From contig JAJEJB010000035.1 in the NCBI GenBank assembly GCA_022828135.1, positions 58,052 to 122,051 on the forward strand: a DNA stretch of 64,000 nt, in the 5' to 3' direction. The notes under the pieces were generated by a model. That model made no database searches. It was not told the origin of the DNA and was given only the letters and a program-made list of their open reading frames with translations. Made by a program: the position numbers and the translations under genes. Positions 57,498 to 64,000 of the stretch are shown here, piece after piece. Position 1 is the stretch's first letter. Every line of letters starts with the position of its first letter. Source of the DNA: Acidimicrobiia bacterium. GTDB taxonomy: Bacteria > Actinomycetota > Acidimicrobiia > Acidimicrobiales > Aldehydirespiratoraceae.

Positions 57498-58256
57498 ATG
57501 ATCACTGCGGAGTTGGACTTGGACCGCGTCCCCTCGCATGTCGCGTGCGTGATGGACGGCAACGGGCGCTGGGCCCTGTCTCGGGGCCTGCCCCGCACCG
57601 AGGGTCACCGGGCCGGCGAGGAGGCGCTGTTCGACGTGGTGGACGGGGCTCTCGACATCGGTGTCGAGTGGCTCACCGTGTATGCGTTCAGCACTGAGAA
57701 TTGGCGGCGCCCACCCGACGAGGTCCGCTTCCTGCTCGAATTCAACGAGGACATCCTGCTGAGGCGCCGGGACGACCTGCACGAGCGGGGCGTGCGGATC
57801 CGGTTCGTGGGACGCCGCGACCGCCGGGTGCCCAAGAAGCTGATCCAGCTCATGGACGACGCCGTGGAACTGACCAGGCGCAACCGCCGTATGACCCTCA
57901 CGATCGCCTTCAACTACGGCGGGCGGGCAGAGATCGTCGACGCGGTCAGGGCGGTCGTGAACTCCGGGATATCGGCCGACAGGATCACCGAGCGCACCAT
58001 CGCCTGCCGCCTCTATGACCCTGAGATGCCGGAGCCCGACCTGATGATCCGCACCTCCGGAGAGTTCCGCACCTCCAACTTCCTGCTCTGGGAGCTGGCC
58101 TACAGCGAGCTGTACTTCACCGACACCGCGTGGCCCGACTTCCGCCGCGGCGACCTCTATCAGGCGATAAGGGTCTACCAGGAGCGTGAGCGGCGGTTCG
58201 GGCAGGTCTCGCCCAACGGCGCGAACTCGGCCATCACGTCCAACGGCGACGGCTGA
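57498..58256 (+). CDS. uppS: Isoprenyl transferase (undecaprenyl diphosphate synthase family)
   Basis: 252 residues from ATG at 57498; GTG at 57495 is one codon earlier. 'VACVMDGNGRWALSRGLP' near residue 15 binds the diphosphate and Mg2+, 'FNYGGRAEIVDA' near residue 138, and 'IRTSGEFRTSNFLLWELAY' near residue 188 complete the set. The family makes cis-polyprenyl diphosphate, the lipid carrier for peptidoglycan. Single cis-prenyl chain lengths cannot be told. Confidence 0.96.
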   Translation: MITAELDLDRVPSHVACVMDGNGRWALSRGLPRTEGHRAGEEALFDVVDGALDIGVEWLTVYAFSTENWRRPPDEVRFLLEFNEDILLRRRDDLHERGVRIRFVGRRDRRVPKKLIQLMDDAVELTRRNRRMTLTIAFNYGGRAEIVDAVRAVVNSGISADRITERTIACRLYDPEMPEPDLMIRTSGEFRTSNFLLWELAYSELYFTDTAWPDFRRGDLYQAIRVYQERERRFGQVSPNGANSAITSNGDG

Positions 58257-58267
58257 GAGGCCGCGGC

Positions 58268-58987
58268 GTGGCCCTCTACCGCGACGAGGCGGTGGTGCTG
58301 CGCACCTGGAAGCTGGGCGAGGCAGACCGCATCGTGAACTTGCACACCCTGGCTCATGGCAAGGTCCGCGCCGTGGCCAAGGGGGTGCGGCGCACCCGCT
58401 CGAGGTTCGGCGCCCGCCTGGAGCCGGCCTGCCACGTGGCGGTGCAGCTGTACCGTGGCCGCGGCGAGCTCGACACCCTCACCCAGGCTGAGACCATCGA
58501 CCGCTTCACGAGCCTCCGGTCCGACCCCGACAGGTTCGCCCGCGCCTCCGCCATGCTGGAGGCCGTCGATCATCTGGCGCCCGAGACCGGCGGCGACCCC
58601 GACCGCCATCTGATGCTCGTTCGGGCCCTGACCACCCTGGACCGCGTCGACAGCGAAATGGTCGTGGCGGGATTCTTCCTGAAGCTGCTGGCACTGGAGG
58701 GCGTGCAGCCCGAGCTCGACAGCTGCGTGGCCTGCGGAGCGGGCGAGCCCTTCGAGGCTCTCGACATCGAAGCCGGCGGCGTGCTGTGCCACCAGTGCCG
58801 CCATGGTCGGCCGATCAGCCGGGAGGGCCTGGAGATGCTCCGCCAGATCCTCGGCGGCCGGCTGGGAGCGGCACTGCGCCGGCCGGCCGACGACGCCACC
58901 GCCGAGGTGACGGCCATCGCCACCGCGGCGATCGAGTCCCATCTGGAGCGGCAGCTGCGATCGGTGGCCGTGCTGGACCGCACTTAG
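58268..58987 (+). CDS. recO: DNA repair protein RecO
   Basis: 239 residues from GTG at 58268. It begins with an OB-fold ('ALYRDEAVVLRTWKLGEADRI'), and a C-terminal zinc site is 'CVACGAGEPFE...VLCHQC', four Cys with usual spacing near residue 155. RecO mediates RecA loading with RecF/RecR. The start is 11 bp after the uppS stop. Length normal. Confidence 0.95.
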   Translation: MALYRDEAVVLRTWKLGEADRIVNLHTLAHGKVRAVAKGVRRTRSRFGARLEPACHVAVQLYRGRGELDTLTQAETIDRFTSLRSDPDRFARASAMLEAVDHLAPETGGDPDRHLMLVRALTTLDRVDSEMVVAGFFLKLLALEGVQPELDSCVACGAGEPFEALDIEAGGVLCHQCRHGRPISREGLEMLRQILGGRLGAALRRPADDATAEVTAIATAAIESHLERQLRSVAVLDRT

Positions 58988-59005
58988 CTCTTAACCTTGC
59001 CGTCT

Positions 59006-60328
59006 GTGACAGAGTCCCGCCCAGACCCGGAATTGTTCGACGCCATCGTCAACCTCTGTGTGCGGCGCGGCTTCGTGTTCCGCTCCGCGGAGATCTACGG
59101 CGGCTTCCGCTCGGCCTACGACTACGGACCGCTGGGAGTGCTGCTGCTGCGCAATGTCAAGGAGCAGTGGTGGCGATCGATGGTGCAACTGCGCCACGAC
59201 GTGGTCGGCCTGGATGCTTCGATCCTGTCGCCGCCCGCAGTGTGGGAGGCCTCCGGTCATCTCGAGAACTTCACCGACCCGATGGTGGACTGCCGCGCCT
59301 GCGGGATTCGTCACCGTTCCGACAAGCTGGAGGATCCGGATACCTGCCCCGAGTGCGGCGCGCGGGGCCAGTTCACCGAGCCCCGGCAGTTCAATCTCAT
59401 GTTCGCCACCCACGCCGGGCCGGTGGCCGACTCCGCGGCGCAGGTCTACCTCCGCCCCGAGACGGCCCAGGGCATGTTCATCAACTTCGCCAACGTCCTC
59501 CGGACCAGCCGCAAGAGCCCACCTTTCGGCATCGCCCAGATCGGGAAGTCGTTCCGCAACGAGATCACGCCGGGCAACTTCGTGTTCCGCACCCGCGAGT
59601 TCGAGCAGATGGAGATGGAGTACTTCGTACCGCCGGACGAGGCCACAGCCTGGTTCGAGCACTGGTGCGAGGCCCGCCACCAGTGGTACCTGGACCTGGG
59701 CATCAACCCCGAGATGCTGCGGCTGAGGGCCCACGACGCCGACGAACTGAGCCACTACTCGTCGGCCACCGCCGACGTGGAGTTCCTGTTCCCCTGGGGC
59801 TGGGACGAGCTCGAGGGCATCGCCAACCGGGGCGACTACGACCTGCGCTGCCACTCCGAGCGCTCGGGCGAGCGTCTCGAGTTCTTCGATCCGGCCACCG
59901 GCGAGCACTACGCGCCCCATGTGATCGAGCCGGCCGCGGGCGCGACCCGGGCCGCCATGGCGTTCCTGATGGACGCCTACCACACCGAGGTGGTCAACGA
60001 CGCCGAGCGGGTCGTGCTCCGGCTCGACCGCCGGCTGGCGCCGTACCAGGTGGCGGTGCTGCCCCTGTCGCGCAAGGACGTGCTGGTGCCCGTGGCGCAA
60101 CGGGTGTTCGACCTGCTCAAGGGCCGCTGGAGCTGCGACTACGACGAGACCCAGGCCATCGGGCGCCGCTACCGGCGCCAGGACGAGATCGGCACGCCGC
60201 TGTGCGTGACCGTCGACTTCGACACCCTCGACGACGACGCGGTCACGGTGCGCGACCGCGACTCCATGGCCCAGGACCGGGTAGGCATCGACCGGCTCGT
60301 CGACTACCTCACCGACCGGCTCCAGTAA
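59006..60328 (+). CDS. glyS: Glycyl-tRNA synthetase, alpha2 type
   Basis: 440 residues from GTG at 59006; TTG at 58997 possible. 'FVFRSAEIYGGFRSAYDYGPLG' type motif (residues 20-40), 'CRACGIRHRSDK' with a paired 'CPECGARGQF' zinc-like element near residue 95, and class II motif 2 'GKSFRNEITPGNFVFRTREF' near residue 180. 'AYHTEVVNDAERVVLRL' leads to the anticodon domain. It charges tRNA-Gly. In many actinobacteria dgt lies between this gene and dnaG; here dnaG follows directly. Confidence 0.96.
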   Translation: MTESRPDPELFDAIVNLCVRRGFVFRSAEIYGGFRSAYDYGPLGVLLLRNVKEQWWRSMVQLRHDVVGLDASILSPPAVWEASGHLENFTDPMVDCRACGIRHRSDKLEDPDTCPECGARGQFTEPRQFNLMFATHAGPVADSAAQVYLRPETAQGMFINFANVLRTSRKSPPFGIAQIGKSFRNEITPGNFVFRTREFEQMEMEYFVPPDEATAWFEHWCEARHQWYLDLGINPEMLRLRAHDADELSHYSSATADVEFLFPWGWDELEGIANRGDYDLRCHSERSGERLEFFDPATGEHYAPHVIEPAAGATRAAMAFLMDAYHTEVVNDAERVVLRLDRRLAPYQVAVLPLSRKDVLVPVAQRVFDLLKGRWSCDYDETQAIGRRYRRQDEIGTPLCVTVDFDTLDDDAVTVRDRDSMAQDRVGIDRLVDYLTDRLQ

Positions 60329-60381
60329 TCCACCGCCGGCGGGCGGTTCGGTGTCGGGCCGGACTGGTATGTTCGGCCGGG

Positions 60382-62208
60382 ATGGGGATCGTCGACGACG
60401 ACATTGCCAGGGTTCGGGCGGCCACCGACATCGTCGCGATCATCGGCGAGCACACCGAGATCAAGCGGTCCGGGAGGCAGTGGATGGCACGCTGCCCGCT
60501 GCACGGCGAGCGCACACCGTCAATGTCGGTGTCACCCGACAAGGGCGTGTACTACTGCTTCGGCTGCCAGCGCAGCGGCGACGCCATCACCTTCGTGCAG
60601 GAGATCGAGGGACTCGACTTCGGGGGTGCGGTCGAGATGCTGGCCGGACGGGCCGGGATCCAGCTGCACTACACCAGCCGCGACGAGGGCGCGGCCCGGA
60701 GCCGTCGGCGACGGCTGCTGGAGGCGGTGGCCAAGGCCCGGGACTTCTACCACCAGCGGCTGCTCGACGGGCGCGACGCAGGATCGGCCCGGCACTATCT
60801 CAGATCCCGAGGCTACGACGGCGACCTCGTGCGCCGCTGGAAGATCGGATGGGCGCCGGACGGCTGGGACCATCTGGCGAAACACCTGAGGCTCTCCGAC
60901 GAGGACCTGCGCGACTCGGGCCTCGGGTTCGTGAACCGCGGCGGGCGCCAGCAGGACTTCTTCCGGGGCCGGATCCTGTTCCCCATCAGCGACGAGCGGG
61001 GCGATCCGGTCGGCTTCGGTGGCCGGATCATGCCAGGGGTCGAAGGCCCCAAGTACCTGAACACCTCGACCGACGCCAAGACCTACGACAAGAGCCGGGT
61101 GCTGTACGGGCTGCACGAGCACCGCAAGCAGATCGTCAAGGCGGGCCAGGCGGTGGTGTGCGAGGGCTACACCGACGTGATCGGATGCACGGAGGCCGGC
61201 ATCGAGCTGGCCGTGGCCACCTGCGGCACCGCCTTGACGGAGGAGCATGTGCGGTTGCTGAAGCGGTTCTCCGCCGGCCGGCTGGTGCTGGCCTTCGACG
61301 CCGACGCCGCGGGAGCCGCGGCCGCAGGCCGCGTCTACGCCTGGGAGCGCGAGTACGAGCTGGAGGTGCTGGTGGCCGACCTGCCTCCCGGCAAGGATCC
61401 CGGAGATCTGGGTCGCTCCGAACCGGAGACTCTCCATGGGGCGATCGAGAACGCCCTGCCCTTCCTGCAGTTCCGGGTGGACCGGGCCCTGGCCGGCGCG
61501 GACCTGTCCACTATCGAGAGCCGGGCCCGGTCCGCGGAGAGGGCGGTGGCCGTGGTCAACGAGCATCCCGACCCGATGGTGCGCGACCCCCATGTGATCG
61601 AGATCGCCGACCGTTGCCATGTGGATCCCGACCATCTGCGCCGCTTCGCGGCCGGCGGACCGAGCATGGCGCCGGCTCGTGCCGCGGACGGCGACAGGTT
61701 CCGGCCCCCGGCCGGTGAGCGCCTGACTCCCGAGGACGAGGCGCTGCAGTTGGCCATTCACCGGCCGGGTGAGGTGGCCCGTCGTCTGCACTCCACCCTG
61801 TTCGGAGATCCGGTGCACCGCGAGGCCTTCGAGGCCCTCGAGCGCACCGGGGGAGTGGTGGAGGCGTCTGATCGGGTGTCGGGGCCGGCGGCGCAGCTGC
61901 TGCACCGGCTGGCCGTCGACCCGGGCAACGCGTCCGTCGAGGATGTGCTCGCCCGAGTGGCCCGCCTCACCTCCGGCCGCGCCATGAACGACCTGCGCCG
62001 CATGGCGGCCTCCGCCGACGATCCGGCCATGCGCCAGCAGTACAGCACCAGCGTCGCCTGGCTGAAGTCTCGGTCCGAGCAGCTCGATGAGCGGAACACC
62101 CGCGCCGACACCCTGGCGGTCCTTCTGCCGTGGCTGATCGAGCATGGACGCCGATCCGAGGCGTCCGTGTCGGGGGCGCTGGTAGCCTCACAGGCTGATC
62201 CGGGGTAG
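60382..62208 (+). CDS. dnaG: DNA primase
   Basis: 608 residues from ATG at 60382. The zinc ribbon 'ARCPLHGERTPSMSV' and 'YYCFGCQRSGD' (CHC2) is near residues 36-64. Toprim motifs 'VVCEGYTDVIG' near residue 258 and 'LAFDADAAG' near residue 303 follow. The C-terminal helicase-binding part is present. It makes RNA primers for replication. The last three codons and the stop (62199-62208) lie inside tRNA-Asn, a 10-bp overlap. The open frame upstream to 58786 is the antisense/other-frame extension of glyS and is not used. Confidence 0.97.
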   Translation: MGIVDDDIARVRAATDIVAIIGEHTEIKRSGRQWMARCPLHGERTPSMSVSPDKGVYYCFGCQRSGDAITFVQEIEGLDFGGAVEMLAGRAGIQLHYTSRDEGAARSRRRRLLEAVAKARDFYHQRLLDGRDAGSARHYLRSRGYDGDLVRRWKIGWAPDGWDHLAKHLRLSDEDLRDSGLGFVNRGGRQQDFFRGRILFPISDERGDPVGFGGRIMPGVEGPKYLNTSTDAKTYDKSRVLYGLHEHRKQIVKAGQAVVCEGYTDVIGCTEAGIELAVATCGTALTEEHVRLLKRFSAGRLVLAFDADAAGAAAAGRVYAWEREYELEVLVADLPPGKDPGDLGRSEPETLHGAIENALPFLQFRVDRALAGADLSTIESRARSAERAVAVVNEHPDPMVRDPHVIEIADRCHVDPDHLRRFAAGGPSMAPARAADGDRFRPPAGERLTPEDEALQLAIHRPGEVARRLHSTLFGDPVHREAFEALERTGGVVEASDRVSGPAAQLLHRLAVDPGNASVEDVLARVARLTSGRAMNDLRRMAASADDPAMRQQYSTSVAWLKSRSEQLDERNTRADTLAVLLPWLIEHGRRSEASVSGALVASQADPG

Positions 62209-62271
62209 CTCAACTGGCAGAGCAAGCGGCTGTTAACCGCTAGGTTGTGGGTTCGAGCCCCACCCCCGGAG
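62199..62271 (+). tRNA. tRNA-Asn (anticodon GTT)
   Basis: Cloverleaf with acceptor TCCGGGG/CCCCGGA, D-stem GCTC/GAGC, anticodon stem AGCGG/CCGCT with loop CTGTTAA giving GTT, T-loop TTCGAGC. Its first ten bases carry the dnaG stop region. Accessory sequence begins right after it, so it may be an integration target. No CCA is encoded. Confidence 0.94.
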
Positions 62272-62772
62272 CCTTTGAGTGAGGGTATAATCCTAGTTCA
62301 GATGCTATTTTTGGACTGATCTGTTCTTCAGTTATCCAACAATTTATCCAACTCATCTGTGTTGTACCGGGACTTGACACCGGGACTTGACACCCGGGTG
62401 ATGCAACAACATACGGCTCTGAACTCTCAACGAAGGTACGCAGACTAGGACTACTCCACCGATCTGAGGATTGCCCGATTGAGTTGCTGCTGACAGCGGG
62501 GCGACCAGTTGCTTGCGGAGGGAGCTGCAACTACGCGGGCTATGGCCCCAGTGCTGGCCGATGCCGGTGACGGCGATGGTCGCGGGCCGGTGGGCATCGC
62601 CGCCCGGAACCTCTTGTGAGGTTCGACAGGCGATTCCACACTTGGACGTGGATATGTCGGTAGAACTGCTCGGTGCCGTCGGCCACGGTACGGAGGATCC
62701 CGTCCGCTGTCACTCCTCGGGTCAGGTCCTGTCACCTATGGACAATAACTGCGGGGGGTGGTGATACTGCGG
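62272..62772. other. Intergenic/accessory stretch with no convincing gene
   Basis: 500 bp following tRNA-Asn, AT-richer at first (62280-62460). Contains a short direct repeat, CGGGACTTGACAC, twice in tandem near 62368-62393, and several unrelated short frames. None has a ribosome-binding site or a recognisable domain. A frame ending 'GVGLEPTT' is the antisense of the tRNA. Probably degraded mobile DNA. Confidence 0.5.
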
Positions 62773-63423
62773 TCACTCGGGACGGTCTTCTTCGGCCTCA
62801 TCGGCGTACTGCCCGTACGCGAGTCCTCTCACGTACGGTTCTTGGGCGAGCAGATTGCCGAGTTCGGCGAGATGTTCGGCGTCCCAATTGAGCACCGATG
62901 CGACCGCCTCGTCCCAGCGGCGGCGCACGTCGCAGTAGCCGTCACGGAACTGCGGCACCTCTGTGTAGCGGGTTGCCTCCCAGCAGCAAGCCAACGTCTC
63001 ACGGATGCGATCATCCTCCAGGTCAGGGATCGGGATGTCGCGCCAAACGGCGGGGTTGTAGAACGGGAATCTCAGCTTCTTGCCCGGACACCGCAGGATC
63101 AGCAACCGTCCGGGGGTGGAGTTCAGGAACACTGCGGCAGCCTTCGCCTGCGCCGCGTTCAAGCCGGTGACGGGCATCCAGCCCTGCCCGACATAGCGTT
63201 CATCGGACGCGACCGCGGTAAGCGGTGCCGTCGATAGGCCGTGTCCCATTGACACCAACAGATGTCCTGCCTTCTCCAGGATCGGGGGTTCGCCAGGTTT
63301 CTTCCACTCCCACTCTGCGTCGGGGTGGGCCTCGATCCGCTGCTGGCCGTCCGCTCCCTTGGATTGCAGCACGGGGAACGGCTCGAAGTCGCCGCTGGGC
63401 TGCTTGTTGTAGTCGTCACGCAT
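62773..63423 (-). pseudogene. C-terminal fragment of an N-6 DNA methylase-like protein
   Basis: 216 residues from ATG at 63423 in one frame. 'ERYVGQGWMPVTGL' near residue 92, 'AVFLNSTPGRLLILRCPGK' near residue 113, and 'VPQFRDGYCDVRRRWDEAVA' near residue 165 look like the C-terminal part of methylases of restriction or BREX-like defence systems. 'NLLAQEPYVRGLAYGQYADE' ends it. The catalytic NPPY motif and SAM site are not in the window. The frame upstream of the ATG is open but not homologous, and a second fragment lies in another frame at 63521-63840. Taken as the 3' remains of a broken gene. Confidence 0.6.
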
Positions 63424-63520
63424 GGCTTGTCCTGTCGCGTGTACTGCTAGCTCTTCGTGTCTCGCCGACTTCCCGTCTTGCGGTAGTCGGCGTAGAGCGG
63501 CGGCAGCGTGGCGTGCACCA

Positions 63521-63840
63521 TCACCTGTCGCTGTCTGCTTTGTGCTTCGCTCTGCGGTATTGGGCGCTGAGCGTTGGCCCGGTCTTGTGCACCGCTCTCT
63601 CTCTCTGCAGCGCTGCGAGGTCATCGTGCTCGGCGAACTGAGCGGCGACGGCAGCGAGTTCGGGGGATCGCCACACCGCGGCGGTCCAGTCGCCCGCAGC
63701 GACCCTCTCGGCGGGCCATAGCGACACCTCGCCCCACCCGTCGGGCAGCGTCCCGTCTTCGGTGGACAGCAGATGCGAGTGCAGCGTGTCGGTGTCGTGC
63801 TCGTCTGTGGGGAACCGGTCCAGCGCGATGATCCGTGTCG
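63521..63840 (-). pseudogene. Second fragment of the same methylase-like gene, different frame
   Basis: About 105 residues from the IS junction near 63840 down to a stop at 63521. '[20 protein letters not shown]', '[20 protein letters not shown]' and 'WRSPELAAVAAQFAEHDDLA' read as one coherent protein, in a frame different from the downstream fragment. The frame change falls between 63423 and 63521. Truncated on the upstream side by the IS3-type sequence. Confidence 0.5.
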
Positions 63841-63844
63841 GAGG

Positions 63845-63995
63845 ATGCGGCTCGTCGCAGGCGAGGCCGAGGGCCTGACCGCCGACGACAGAGCCGAGCT
63901 GGTGCGGCTGCGCAAGCGCTGCGCCGAGTTGGAGACGGGGGCGTGATGTGCTCAAACGATCGACGGTCTTCTGGGTCAGGGAGGCAACGCGATGA
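63845..63995 (+). pseudogene. IS3-family transposase orfA, 3' remnant, frameshifted
   Basis: Frame '[20 protein letters not shown]' matches the C-terminal part of IS3 OrfA. It then stops after 'ETGA'. Dropping one G from the five-G run at 63936-63941 restores '[17 protein letters not shown]' up to a TGA at 63993-63995, the standard OrfA end. The 5' part is absent. The junction with the methylase fragment is between 63840 and 63870. Confidence 0.65.
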
Positions 63996-64000
63996 CAGCG
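63992..64000 (+). mobile_element. Start of an IS3-type orfB, cut by the window edge
   Basis: ATG at 63992 overlaps the orfA stop (ATGA), as usual for IS3 orfA/orfB pairs. Only three codons are visible. Whether the rest of orfB is intact cannot be seen. Confidence 0.45.

Noticed and set aside
58786..60381. Upstream extension of the dnaG frame
   Set aside because: Lies within recO and glyS in another frame and has no primase homology; the zinc ribbon starts just after ATG at 60382.
62240..62530. Frame ending 'GVGLEPTT' after tRNA-Asn
   Set aside because: That peptide is the antisense translation of the tRNA T-loop; a common false gene.

Overview
The window is high-GC, densely packed bacterial chromosome with many GTG starts and 1-8 bp stop/start overlaps. 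A mycothiol-type (TIGR03084-like) protein, a RamB-like regulator beside isocitrate lyase, actinobacterial-style acyl-CoA metabolism and a phoH-ybeY-corC-era...dnaG housekeeping run all suggest an actinobacterium, most likely an uncultured Acidimicrobiia-type organism. This placement is inferred from gene content and no marker tree was run.

Layout. 0-7 kb: plus-strand catabolic cluster (VOC protein, CE4 deacetylase, two SDRs, amidase, a ring-oxygenase homologue with no Rieske ligands, D-aminoacylase-type amidohydrolase). 7-11.3 kb: ArsI/CadI-like VOC protein, PhyH-type oxygenase, YdjC-type deacetylase, a hypothetical protein and a zinc alcohol dehydrogenase. 11.4-19.6 kb: minus-strand operon of biotin-dependent acyl-CoA carboxylase, AtuA-like protein, TIGR03084-like protein, enoyl-CoA hydratase and phosphotransferase. 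19.7-23.4 kb: an oxygenase-like protein, a DsbA-family protein and a Baeyer-Villiger-type monooxygenase. 23.4-28.4 kb: ppc, geranylgeranyl-reductase-type protein, and an orphan zinc-type ABC ATPase with a His-rich tail. 28.5-32.7 kb: TauD-type dioxygenase, ung, alkyltransferase, udk, aminotransferase. 33.3-37.5 kb: a beta-oxidation-like operon. 37.6-40.1 kb: a large secreted protein.

40.1-44.6 kb is the most distinctive part, a zinc locus. A Zur-family repressor runs in frame, without a stop, into a His/Cys-rich 88-residue segment that has its own promoter-like signal and ribosome-binding site. That segment overlaps by one base the start of a CDF zinc exporter with a His-rich N-terminus. Divergent to it are znuA, with a long acidic/His loop, and znuB. 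The cognate ATPase is probably the His-tailed one 14 kb away. A COG0523 metal-chaperone GTPase lies at 47.6 kb. Together the genes cover zinc sensing, import, export, buffering and delivery.

44.6-49.5 kb also holds a deaminase, an amidohydrolase/UbiD decarboxylase pair and an NYN-domain protein. At 49.6-50.1 kb three tRNA genes flank three tandem copies of a dispersed 37-bp repeat, also found at 28.4 kb and, diverged, inside the 5' end of ppc. 50.1-62.2 kb is core: cfa, aceA with its divergent regulator, then phoH, ybeY, corC-like, era, uppS, recO, glyS and dnaG. The end of dnaG overlaps tRNA-Asn. Right of that tRNA the sequence changes to accessory DNA: 500 bp with no convincing gene, fragments of a DNA-methylase-like gene, and an IS3-type orfA remnant running off the edge.
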